A DNA stretch of 5,825 nucleotides, taken from Bacteroidia bacterium (GTDB lineage Bacteria; Planctomycetota; Phycisphaerae; Phycisphaerales; SM1A02). The notes under the pieces are model-generated. The model was not told where the DNA came from. It worked only from the letters and a program-made list of their open reading frames with translations, and did not search any database. The number at the start of each line of letters is the position of its first letter. Position 1 is the first letter of the stretch. The stretch is from positions 1 to 5,825 of the forward strand of contig JASGCG010000120.1 in the NCBI GenBank assembly GCA_030054235.1, read 5' to 3'. Made by a program: the position numbers and the translations under genes. This document shows positions 1 through 5,157 of this stretch, one piece after another.

Positions 1-2
1 AG

Positions 3-1100
3 TACGCCGAGGGCTATCCGGGCAAGCGCTACTACGGTGGTTGCGAGTGGCATGACCAGGTCGAGGACCTGGCGCGCGAGCGCGCCAAGCGCTTGTTCGG
101 CTGCAGCTTCGCCAACGTACAGCCGCACTGCGGCGCCAACGCGAACATCGCCGCCTTCATGGCGCTGATGAACCCCGGCGACACCGTGCTCAGCCTGCCG
201 ATCAAGTCAGGCGGCCACCTCTCGCACGGCCTCAAGCCCAACTTCAGCGGCACCTTCTATTCGATCGTCGAATACAACCTCGACGAGCGGACTGAACTGC
301 TCGACTACGACCAGATCGAGCGCCTGGCCAAGGAACACAAGCCCAAGGTCATCATCTGCGGCTACTCGGCATACCCGCGCACGATCGACTTCGCGCGGTT
401 CCGCGCGATCGCCGACTCGGTGGGGGCGTACCTGATGGCCGATGTCGCCCACATCGCCGGCCTGTGCGCCACCGGCGTGCATCCGTCGCCCTTCCCGCAT
501 GCGCACGTCGTGACCACGACCACGCACAAGACCCTGCGCGGTCCGCGCGGCGGACTCATCATGACCAACGACGCCGACCTGGCCACCAAGCTCGATCGCA
601 AGGTGTTCCCGGGCAGCCAGGGCGGGCCGCTCATGCACATCATCGCGGCCAAGGCGGTGGCGTTCGGCGAAGCGCTGAAGCCCGAGTTCAAGGACTACTG
701 CCGGCAGGTCGTCGCCAACGCGCAGGCGCTGGCCAAGGCGCTCACCGAGCGCAACTACCGACTCTGCACCGGCGGCACCGACAATCACCTCATGCTCGTC
801 GACCTGCGCCAGCGCAGCGCCGACCTGACGGGCGCCGATGCCGAGAAGTGGCTCGAGTCAGCCGGCATCATCTGCAACAAGAACGGCATCCCGTTCGATC
901 CGCGCCCGCCGATGGTCACCAGCGGCCTTCGACTGGGGACCCCGGCGCTCACCACGCGCGGCCTCAAGGAGCGCGAGATGGTCCAAGTCGCCGACTGGCT
1001 CGACCGTGTCATGGGTGCCAAGGGCGATGCGGCGGAGTGCGCTCGCGTGCGCGAGGAGATCCGCACGTTCTGCGCGCGGTTCCCGCTTGCGGGCCACTGA
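3..1100 (+). CDS. glyA: Serine hydroxymethyltransferase, C-terminal 365 residues (5' end outside window)
   Basis: This cytosolic PLP enzyme interconverts serine plus tetrahydrofolate with glycine plus 5,10-methylene-THF, and so feeds one-carbon metabolism. The reading frame is already open at base 3 and starts in the family motif YAEGYPGKRYYGG, about residue 55 of the E. coli enzyme, so roughly 54 N-terminal residues are missing. Next come ANVQPHCGANAN, the block DVAHIAGL, and TTTTHKTLRGPRGG, whose lysine (codon 528-530) is the expected Schiff-base residue for PLP. Near the C-terminus, NKNGIPFDPRPP and TSGLRLGTPALTTRG are typical folate/PLP-region motifs. Adding the missing part gives about 420 residues, normal for the bacterial family. 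An internal TTG at 93 is not the start, because homology continues upstream to the window edge. The gene converges on efp, with a large hairpin about 40 bases after its TGA stop. Promoter and start are outside the window. Identification is very secure. Confidence 0.97.
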   Translation, partial: YAEGYPGKRYYGGCEWHDQVEDLARERAKRLFGCSFANVQPHCGANANIAAFMALMNPGDTVLSLPIKSGGHLSHGLKPNFSGTFYSIVEYNLDERTELLDYDQIERLAKEHKPKVIICGYSAYPRTIDFARFRAIADSVGAYLMADVAHIAGLCATGVHPSPFPHAHVVTTTTHKTLRGPRGGLIMTNDADLATKLDRKVFPGSQGGPLMHIIAAKAVAFGEALKPEFKDYCRQVVANAQALAKALTERNYRLCTGGTDNHLMLVDLRQRSADLTGADAEKWLESAGIICNKNGIPFDPRPPMVTSGLRLGTPALTTRGLKEREMVQVADWLDRVMGAKGDAAECARVREEIRTFCARFPLAGH

Positions 1101-1138
1101 TCCACGCTCGTCACTCGGCTGCGTGGCGGTCGATCACG

Positions 1139-1194
1139 CCCCAACGACAGCGCCCACGGCGTGGGCCGTGGGCGCGGGTGATGTCGTGGTTGGG
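1139..1194. terminator. Large shared hairpin between convergent glyA and efp
   Basis: The core is a perfect 11-bp inverted repeat, GCGCCCACGGC at 1150-1160 and its complement at 1165-1175, closed by a 4-base loop. Outside it, ACGACA (1144-1149) can pair with TGTCGT (1182-1187), and CCCAA (1140-1144) can alternatively pair with TTGGG (1190-1194). The right arm carries the extra bases 1176-1181. The element lies 38 bases after the glyA stop and 8 bases after the efp stop on the other strand. It is therefore placed to protect both 3' ends. Neither strand has a clear T-run after the stem, so it may act by RNA stabilisation or with Rho and is not a textbook intrinsic terminator. Confidence 0.6.
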
Positions 1195-1202
1195 CCGGCG
1201 GC

Positions 1203-1757
1203 TCAGGCGCGGCTGGCGTATGAACCGTCGGTCGTGTTGATGCGCACCTTTTCGCCGTTGGTGATGAACGGCGGCACGCGCGTCTTCAGGCCGGTTTCCA
1301 TGGTCGCTTCCTTGAGCTGGTTGGTGGCCGTCGCGCCCTTGATGCCGGGCGGCGTATCGGTGACCAGCAGTTCGACCACGTTGGGCATTTCGATGCTCAC
1401 CGGACGACCGTCGCACCACAGCACGATGACTTCGGTGTCAGGCAGCATGTAGAGCGGCATGTCGCCGACCACATCCTCGGGCAGCTCGTGCTGCTCGAAG
1501 TTCTGGTTGTCCATGAAGACATGCGTCGTGCCCTGGGCATACAGGTACTGCATCGCACGCCGATCGAGCTCGACCTGCTCGACTTCTTCGCCCGAGCGCA
1601 GGCGCTTCTCGATGATCGTGCCCTTTTCGATGTCGCGGATCTTGACCTGCACGAACGCGCGCAGGTTGCCGGGGGTCACGTGGGTGTACTGGGTGATGAC
1701 GTACAACTTGCCATCCATCTTGATGGCCATGCCGGGGCGTAGGTCGGTGCTCTTCAT
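1203..1757 (-). CDS. efp: Elongation factor P (EF-P), Asn at the tip position
   Basis: EF-P enters the ribosomal E site and restores peptide-bond formation when the ribosome stalls at consecutive prolines. The 184-residue product has the usual length and three-domain layout: an N-terminal KOW-like domain (about 1-62), a first OB domain (about 65-127) and a second OB domain ending in EKVRINTTDGSYASRA, the family's C-terminal signature. The start MKSTDLRPGMAIKMDGK aligns with known EF-P N-termini. It is preceded, 10 bases upstream, by a Shine-Dalgarno-like AAGGGG (1768-1773). The domain I loop reads TPGNLRAF where E. coli has PGKGQAF, so residue 31 is Asn (codon 1665-1667) at the position normally modified on Lys or Arg. 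None of the known Lys or Arg modifications could act there. The gene faces glyA and lies downstream of a candidate small RNA whose terminator ends 136 bases before this start. Confidence 0.97.
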   Translation of the reverse strand: MKSTDLRPGMAIKMDGKLYVITQYTHVTPGNLRAFVQVKIRDIEKGTIIEKRLRSGEEVEQVELDRRAMQYLYAQGTTHVFMDNQNFEQHELPEDVVGDMPLYMLPDTEVIVLWCDGRPVSIEMPNVVELLVTDTPPGIKGATATNQLKEATMETGLKTRVPPFITNGEKVRINTTDGSYASRA

Positions 1758-1784
1758 GGTGGTGGGTCCCCTTGGGGAGGGTCA

Positions 1785-1813
1785 ACGATAGCAAACGAGC
1801 GGGGCGCCCCATT
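1785..1813 (-). promoter_or_regulatory. Weak candidate efp promoter with an overlapping palindrome
   Basis: On the minus strand a -10-like TATCGT (1785-1790) lies 27 bases before the efp ATG and would start transcription near 1778. No convincing -35 box is present; the appropriately spaced bases read CAATGG or similar. A perfect 10-base palindrome, GGGGCGCCCC (1801-1810), fills the spacer and could be an operator. The call rests on weak matches in GC-rich DNA. Confidence 0.25.
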
Positions 1814-1873
1814 GGCGCACTCGAGCCGGGGCGTGACGGCGCGCTGGCGGGGCCATCTCAAGCCATCAGCTCC

Positions 1874-1886
1874 CGGCAGGCTGCCG
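1874..1886. repeat. Short perfect dyad CGGCAG-G-CTGCCG
   Basis: Two perfect 6-base half-sites flank one central base, immediately beyond the candidate small-RNA terminator and about 120 bases before the efp start. It could be a protein binding site or a small hairpin. A chance dyad of this size in GC-rich DNA is also plausible. Confidence 0.3.
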
Positions 1887-1892
1887 TACAAG

Positions 1893-1921
1893 AAAAAACC
1901 CCCGAGCACGAGGCTCGGGGG
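1893..1921 (-). terminator. Strong intrinsic terminator of the candidate small RNA
   Basis: A perfect 9-bp stem, CCCCCGAGC/GCTCGGGGG (arms 1913-1921 and 1899-1907), has a 5-base loop and is followed on the minus strand by six consecutive T (1898-1893). This is the clearest intrinsic terminator in the window. It does not follow any protein-coding gene on the minus strand: the next minus-strand CDS upstream is prfA, about 1.5 kb away, with a plus-strand gene in between. It therefore implies a minus-strand transcript that begins between here and the DUF1573 gene. Confidence 0.85.
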
Positions 1922-2037
1922 CGGAGGGAGGGAAAAGGGCTTGTTTGACATCGCAGCCGTGTGGCCGTGCCTTTGGTCTTTCTCACCTTTGGCAGGTTGA
2001 ACCGGGTTGCGCGGTCGACTGGGTTGCCCCTGTCGAC
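1893..2037 (-). ncRNA. Candidate structured small RNA of about 145 nt, family not recognised
   Basis: Read on the minus strand from 2037, the predicted RNA begins at the foot of hairpin 1. In it, GUCGAC (2037-2032) pairs with GUCGAC (2019-2014), followed by one A/A mismatch, a 3-bp GGG/CCC stem and a GCAA (GNRA) tetraloop at 2027-2024. Hairpin 2 has UGCC (1994-1991) with GGCA (1971-1968), a symmetric AAA/AAA internal loop, GGU with ACC, and loop 1984-1978. Hairpin 3 directly abuts it: CGGCC (1967-1963) with GGCUG (1958-1954) and an ACAC loop. An unpaired C/U-rich stretch (1940-1922) and the strong terminator follow. A promoter-like pair is correctly spaced upstream. No convincing ORF is confined to it. 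I could not match it to 6S, SRP, tmRNA or RNase P RNA. It may be a trans-acting small RNA, or a leader that controls efp by attenuation. The structure is seen in the sequence; the function is inferred. Confidence 0.55.
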
Positions 2038-2043
2038 ACAAGG

Positions 2044-2071
2044 ACAATAGCCCGGTTCCATGAACATCCAA
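2044..2071 (-). promoter_or_regulatory. Sigma-70-like promoter for the candidate small RNA
   Basis: On the minus strand TTGGAT (2071-2066) and TATTGT (2049-2044) are separated by 16 bases. They match the consensus at 3 and 4 of 6 positions. A start 7 bases below the -10 falls on 2037, exactly the first base of the GNRA-capped hairpin. That agreement with the RNA structure is the main reason to believe it; the boxes alone are modest. Confidence 0.45.
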
Positions 2072-2197
2072 ATGACTGGCGAGATTTTTTGGCGGATTCC
2101 CCTCCAACGACTGAAACCTTCCGCGCCGTTCGCCGTACCGAGCCGTCGACCCGCAATTCCAGCGCAAAAACGGGGGTCGGCGGATAGGCTCCCGCCC

Positions 2198-3499
2198 ATG
2201 CTTTTCCATGTCGCCGCGCGTTGGCCCCGTCTCGCCACGTTCCTCGCAGCACTCGGAGCGCTCGGCTGCGCGGTTTCAGCACCCGCCACCGCCCAGAACC
2301 CGCCCCCGAACCCACCAGCAACCGCTCCGGCCCCCAGCGGCCAGGCGACCGATGAGCCCGCCACCGCCCCGGCGGCCTCGCCTGCAGCGCCCGCTCCCAA
2401 GCCGAAGGGGCAGGGCGAGGATTCTCGGCTTGAGCGCACGCGCGCGCGCACCCCGCGCCCCAATGCGCGCGAGGCTGCCGATGCGCCAGCTGCGCGCGAG
2501 CCTGCCGATCCGGTCCAGGAAGGGGCCATCGATGCCCCTCCGCCGATCACGGTCACGCCGCAGCGACTCGACTTCGGTTTCATGCTCCCCAACACCAACG
2601 CGCGCGGCACGGTCACGCTGACCAACGGTGGCACCGCGCCGGTCACGCTGCTCAGCGTCACGCCGTCGTGCAAGTGCACCACGATCACCGACGCTGCCGG
2701 CGTGACGATCGAGCCCGGCAAGAGCTTCGTCATCGAGACTGAACTCAGCGGCGCTCCGATGCAAGGCATGCGGCGCTCGCAGCTCAAGATCATCGCCAAG
2801 GGCTACGCGCGCCCCATCAACGTGGCCGTGCAGGGCGAGGTGGCGCTGCCGGTCCGTGCGGTGCCGGCCTACATCAACCTCGTCGGCGAGCGTGCACGCG
2901 CCGGCGAGACCATCATCGAGAGCACCGATGGCACGCCCTTCCGTGTGCTGTCGGTGAACGGCAAGCCTGCCACGATCGTCCCGCAGGAAGCGCCCGGCGA
3001 CGTGCATCCGCGGCACAAGCTCGCCTGGTCCTTCCCCGAGGGCGAGGCCATCGGCGACTTCTGGATCGTCGAGACTGATCACCCCAGTTGCGCGCTCGTG
3101 GATGTGCGGATCCGCAATGCGAATCCCATCAAGCGCCCCGTGCTGCGCATGCGCGAGTACCGGATCAACGCGGGGCGCATCGATCCCGTCGAAGGGGTCC
3201 GCATCGAAGTGCAGTCGAAGGATGCGACCGCGCCGTTCGATGTGGTCTCGGTCAAGGGCGGCGTGGCGTGCCCCGTGACGGCAGAACTGGTCGAATCGCA
3301 CCAGGAAGACGAAGGCATGGTCGCCGTGATCCAGCTCAAGCCGCTACCTGATGCACGAGGCTTCTTCGCTGACACGCTCATCGTGGGCAGCGGGGGGAAG
3401 CTGCAGGAACTCGATCTCTTCGGCACGATCAGGCCGAAGCCCGAAGGTGCAGCGGCGCCCGCTCCTGCAGCGCCGGCCGCACCGGTCACAGCGCCTTGA
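2198..3499 (+). CDS. Secreted Pro/Ala-rich protein with DUF1573-like domain
   Basis: The 433-residue product probably acts outside the cytoplasmic membrane; its exact function is unknown. Residues 1-32 look like a signal peptide: basic residues at R8 and R11, a hydrophobic core, then an A-T-A cleavage motif. Cys24 is preceded by ALG, a poor lipobox. A disordered Pro/Ala linker rich in charged residues spans about 34-115. The DUF1573-like beta-sandwich (about 117-213) begins ITVTPQRLDFG and contains PSCKCT (156-161) and the EPGKS turn, as in planctomycete members of the family. Residues 214-412 look like further beta-rich domains ending in LDLFGTIRPK, followed by a Pro/Ala tail. I chose ATG 2198 over the in-frame ATG 2060, because the earlier start would add 46 residues before the signal peptide and overlap the small-RNA promoter. 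Only a weak GGATAGG precedes the start. The 3' end overlaps prfA by 14 bases, tail to tail. Family assignment is from motif memory. Confidence 0.85.
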   Translation: MLFHVAARWPRLATFLAALGALGCAVSAPATAQNPPPNPPATAPAPSGQATDEPATAPAASPAAPAPKPKGQGEDSRLERTRARTPRPNAREAADAPAAREPADPVQEGAIDAPPPITVTPQRLDFGFMLPNTNARGTVTLTNGGTAPVTLLSVTPSCKCTTITDAAGVTIEPGKSFVIETELSGAPMQGMRRSQLKIIAKGYARPINVAVQGEVALPVRAVPAYINLVGERARAGETIIESTDGTPFRVLSVNGKPATIVPQEAPGDVHPRHKLAWSFPEGEAIGDFWIVETDHPSCALVDVRIRNANPIKRPVLRMREYRINAGRIDPVEGVRIEVQSKDATAPFDVVSVKGGVACPVTAELVESHQEDEGMVAVIQLKPLPDARGFFADTLIVGSGGKLQELDLFGTIRPKPEGAAAPAPAAPAAPVTAP

Positions 3500-4565
3500 T
3501 GCGCTCGGCGATGTCCGCAGCGCGCAGAGCACCGACCACGGGTTCGAGCTCGCCCGCGAGCAGCCCGTGCAGCGGGAACGACCGCTCGATGCGGTGATCG
3601 ACCGCCACGTTTTCCTTCCATCGGTACGTGCGGATCTTCTCTGCGCGACCGCCGCTGCCGATCATCGCGATCCGCTGGTCGCTGCGTCGCGCCGCGGCCT
3701 CGGCTTCACGGCGCTCGAGCACGCGCGCGCGAAGGAGCTTCCATGCCTTCTCACGGTTCTGGCCCTGGCTTCGCGTTTCCTGCATGCGCACCTCGATGCC
3801 GGTCGGCAGGTGGATCAGGTGCACGGCGGTGGCGACCTTGTTCACGTTCTGGCCGCCGGGGCCCTGGGCGGTCGTGACCATCTCCTTGACCTCGGCGGGA
3901 TCGACGGCTGACTCGACGTCCTCGGGTTCGGGGAGCACAGCGACCGTGGCCGTGCTGGTGTGCACGCGGCCCTGTGCCTCGGTCGCGGGCACGCGCTTGA
4001 CCTGGTGCGTGCCGCCTTCGTAGCCCAAGTCGCTCCAGCAGCCAGAGCCAGTGATCGCGAAGATCGCCTGCGACACGCCGCCTGCATCGCCGGGCTTGGA
4101 TTCGAGTTCCTCCACGCGCCATCCGCGTCGCTGCGCGAACTTCATGTACATCGCGCAGAGGTCGCCGGCCCACAGGCCGGCTTCGTCGCCGCCGACGCCG
4201 GCGCGCACTTCAAGGATCAGGTTGCCCACCGCGCGGTCGCCGGCCGTGACCAGGGCTTCCTGCAGCGTGTCGGCCAGCATCGAGCGCTCTGTGGCCAGCG
4301 CGGCGAGGTCGGCCTTGGCCATGGTGGTCAGTTCCGGATCGCCTGACTCGACGAGTTCCTGCAGGCTCGCGGCCTCGGCGGGCAGGGCGCGCCAGCGGGT
4401 GAAGGCGGTTGCGATCGGCTCGATGGCAGAACGACGCATGGCGATCGCGCGCGTGCGCCTGTGATCGACCGCGATGAGCGGGTCCTCGAGCTCGCGGCCG
4501 AGCGAGGTCCACTCGGCGCTCAGTTCATCGAGCTTGCGCAGGAGGTTGTCGGGGAGTTGGTCCAT
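3486..4565 (-). CDS. prfA: Peptide chain release factor 1
   Basis: RF1 recognises UAA and UAG stop codons in the ribosomal A site and triggers hydrolysis of peptidyl-tRNA. The 359-residue length is normal for RF1. After the helical N-terminal domain (about 1-110) comes EVRAGVGGDEAGLWAGDL, then QVKRVPATEAQGRVHTS. Its PAT tripeptide (193-195) is the RF1 stop-codon recognition motif; RF2 has SPF. The catalytic GGQ lies at 237-239 in GPGGQNVNK, with Gln239 the residue usually N5-methylated by PrmC. HLPTG, QETRSQGQN and the C-terminal RIRTYRWKE/VDHRI blocks complete the family pattern. I chose ATG 4565 (MDQLPDNLL); the frame extends upstream to a TTG at 4610, but that part does not look conserved and runs into the hairpin after rpmE. 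No Shine-Dalgarno is evident. It lies downstream of rpmE in the common rpmE-prfA order, but prmC does not follow. Confidence 0.97.
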   Translation of the reverse strand: MDQLPDNLLRKLDELSAEWTSLGRELEDPLIAVDHRRTRAIAMRRSAIEPIATAFTRWRALPAEAASLQELVESGDPELTTMAKADLAALATERSMLADTLQEALVTAGDRAVGNLILEVRAGVGGDEAGLWAGDLCAMYMKFAQRRGWRVEELESKPGDAGGVSQAIFAITGSGCWSDLGYEGGTHQVKRVPATEAQGRVHTSTATVAVLPEPEDVESAVDPAEVKEMVTTAQGPGGQNVNKVATAVHLIHLPTGIEVRMQETRSQGQNREKAWKLLRARVLERREAEAAARRSDQRIAMIGSGGRAEKIRTYRWKENVAVDHRIERSFPLHGLLAGELEPVVGALRAADIAERIKAL

Positions 4566-4605
4566 CGGGTCGGACAGGGGAGCACGGCGCCTGCATGGTG
4601 ATGCA

Positions 4606-4648
4606 CGCAAAACGACACACGCCGCACCAGGTCATGGCGCGGCGTGCG
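4606..4648 (-). terminator. Terminator or attenuator hairpin between rpmE and prfA
   Basis: On the minus strand a 14-bp stem (left arm 4648-4635, right arm 4629-4616, with two G-U pairs) has a 5-base loop and is followed by TCGTTTTG. It begins 19 bases after the rpmE stop and lies 40 bases before the prfA start. The short U-run suggests partial termination, which would set the rpmE to prfA transcript ratio. No clear separate prfA promoter is visible in the 40 bases that remain. Confidence 0.7.
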
Positions 4649-4667
4649 GTGTTTGATTCGATTGGAA

Positions 4668-4901
4668 CTACTTGGCGGCCTTCTTGTCCTTGCCGAAGTA
4701 CCCGCCTGCGAACTTGCGCTGGAAGCGCTCGACGCGGCCGGCGGTGTCGACGAAGGTCTTCTGGCCGGTGAAGAAGGGGTGCGAACCCGACCACACTTCA
4801 ACGCTCATCTCGGGCACCGTGGCGCCGACGGTCATGACGACCTGGCCGCGGAAGTGGACCTTGCATTCGGGGAAGTACTGGGGGTGAGTCTTGTCCTTCA
4901 T
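4668..4901 (-). CDS. rpmE: 50S ribosomal protein bL31, zinc-independent type
   Basis: bL31 binds the 50S central protuberance and helps bridge the two subunits. The 77-residue product starts MKDKTHPQYF and carries the diagnostic HPFFTGQKTFVDTAGRVERF at 41-60, ending in a lysine-rich tail. The cysteine ligands of zinc-binding L31 are absent: the usual C16/C18 positions are His and Arg, and the usual C37/C40 positions are Trp and Ser. The only cysteine is C13, so this is a zinc-free (C-minus) form. I chose ATG 4901 because the family motif starts there and AAGGGAG lies 6 bases upstream (4908-4914). The frame could extend 12 residues to 4937, but that stretch is the promoter and ribosome binding site. 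The gene precedes prfA and has its own promoter, divergent from that of tRNA-Asn. Confidence 0.96.
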   Translation of the reverse strand: MKDKTHPQYFPECKVHFRGQVVMTVGATVPEMSVEVWSGSHPFFTGQKTFVDTAGRVERFQRKFAGGYFGKDKKAAK

Positions 4902-4926
4902 AGGTGGCTCCCTTGGGGGGAGGAGG

Positions 4927-4954
4927 AATATACCCAAAATGGACGTGAAGGCAA
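4927..4954 (-). promoter_or_regulatory. Sigma-70-like promoter of rpmE
   Basis: On the minus strand TTGCCT (4954-4949) and TATATT (4932-4927) are separated by 16 bases and match the consensus at 4 and 5 of 6 positions. Transcription would start near 4920, giving a leader of about 20 bases that contains the AAGGGAG ribosome binding site. Confidence 0.65.
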
Positions 4955-4972
4955 CCCCCTGAAACGCCGATC

Positions 4973-5001
4973 TTGAACCTCACGACGGCAACGGCTATTC
5001 T
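4973..5001 (+). promoter_or_regulatory. Sigma-70-like promoter of tRNA-Asn
   Basis: TTGAAC (4973-4978) and TATTCT (4996-5001) have the optimal 17-base spacer. They lie just upstream of the tRNA, so transcription would start near 5008, about five bases before the mature 5' end. It is back to back with the rpmE promoter, 18 bases away. Confidence 0.7.
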
Positions 5002-5012
5002 TCCCAGCCCAT

Positions 5013-5085
5013 TCCCCTATAGCTCAATCGGTAGAGCGGGCGGCTGTTAACCGCCAGGTTACTGGTTCAAGTCCAGTTGGGGGAG
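5013..5085 (+). tRNA. tRNA-Asn (anticodon GTT)
   Basis: A complete 73-base cloverleaf can be folded. The acceptor stem TCCCCTA (5013-5019) pairs with 5078-5084 through one G-U pair. The D arm is GCTC/GAGC (5022-5025 and 5034-5037). The anticodon stem is GGCGG/CCGCC (5039-5043 and 5051-5055) around loop CTGTTAA, with anticodon GTT at 5046-5048. The variable loop has five bases. The T arm is ACTGG/CCAGT around TTCAAGT (5066-5072). The discriminator is G5085, usual for bacterial tRNA-Asn. The 3' CCA is not encoded and must be added after transcription. The gene decodes AAC and AAU and appears to be a single-tRNA unit with its own promoter and terminator. Confidence 0.97.
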
Positions 5086-5091
5086 TTCCCA

Positions 5092-5123
5092 AAGCGGGTT
5101 GACCGAGAACGGTCAACCCGCTT
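5092..5123 (+). terminator. Terminator hairpin after tRNA-Asn
   Basis: A perfect 13-bp inverted repeat, AAGCGGGTTGACC (5092-5104) and its complement (5111-5123), has a 6-base loop and starts six bases after the tRNA. The following GTTCATT is only moderately T-rich. The position makes it the likely terminator of the tRNA transcript. Confidence 0.8.
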
Positions 5124-5157
5124 GTTCATTGATGGGGGACGCGGAAACATCGATCCT

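Noticed and set aside
207..788. Long minus-strand open frame (193 codons) inside glyA
   Set aside because: It lies wholly antisense to a secure glyA and has an Arg/Val/Gly-rich composition typical of GC-rich shadow frames. No recognisable motif.
464..1240. 258-codon plus-strand frame overlapping glyA
   Set aside because: It is a frame-shifted reading of glyA that runs on through the glyA-efp hairpin. The product is Arg/His-rich without domains.
1945..1950. Perfect TTGACA on the plus strand
   Set aside because: There is no -10-like hexamer 16-18 bases downstream (the bases there are GC-rich), and the next plus-strand start is about 250 bases away.
1893..2037. 6S RNA, SRP RNA, tmRNA or RNase P RNA as identity of the candidate small RNA
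   Set aside because: It has no long rod with a central bubble (6S) and no GGUCAGG/GGAAGCAGC core (SRP). It also lacks a tRNA-like end with a tag ORF (tmRNA), and it is far too short for RNase P RNA.
2060..2197. Upstream in-frame ATG of the DUF1573 gene, adding 46 residues
   Set aside because: The extension would bury the signal peptide internally, has no Shine-Dalgarno, and overlaps the candidate small-RNA promoter. ATG 2198 gives a normal exported N-terminus.
1858..2799. 313-codon minus-strand frame antisense to the DUF1573 gene
   Set aside because: It reads through the strong terminator, lacks conserved motifs, and is the complement of a repetitive Pro/Ala-rich coding region.
2276..3301. 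341-codon minus-strand frame antisense to the DUF1573 gene
   Set aside because: Arg/His/Asp-rich product without a domain, fully opposite a gene with a signal peptide and family motifs.
3751..4173. Additional minus-strand frames inside prfA
   Set aside because: They are out-of-frame readings of a complete, motif-verified RF1.
5013..5085. tRNA-Asn as an integration site of a mobile element
   Set aside because: No integrase gene, no repeat of the tRNA 3' end, and no composition change are visible in the window.
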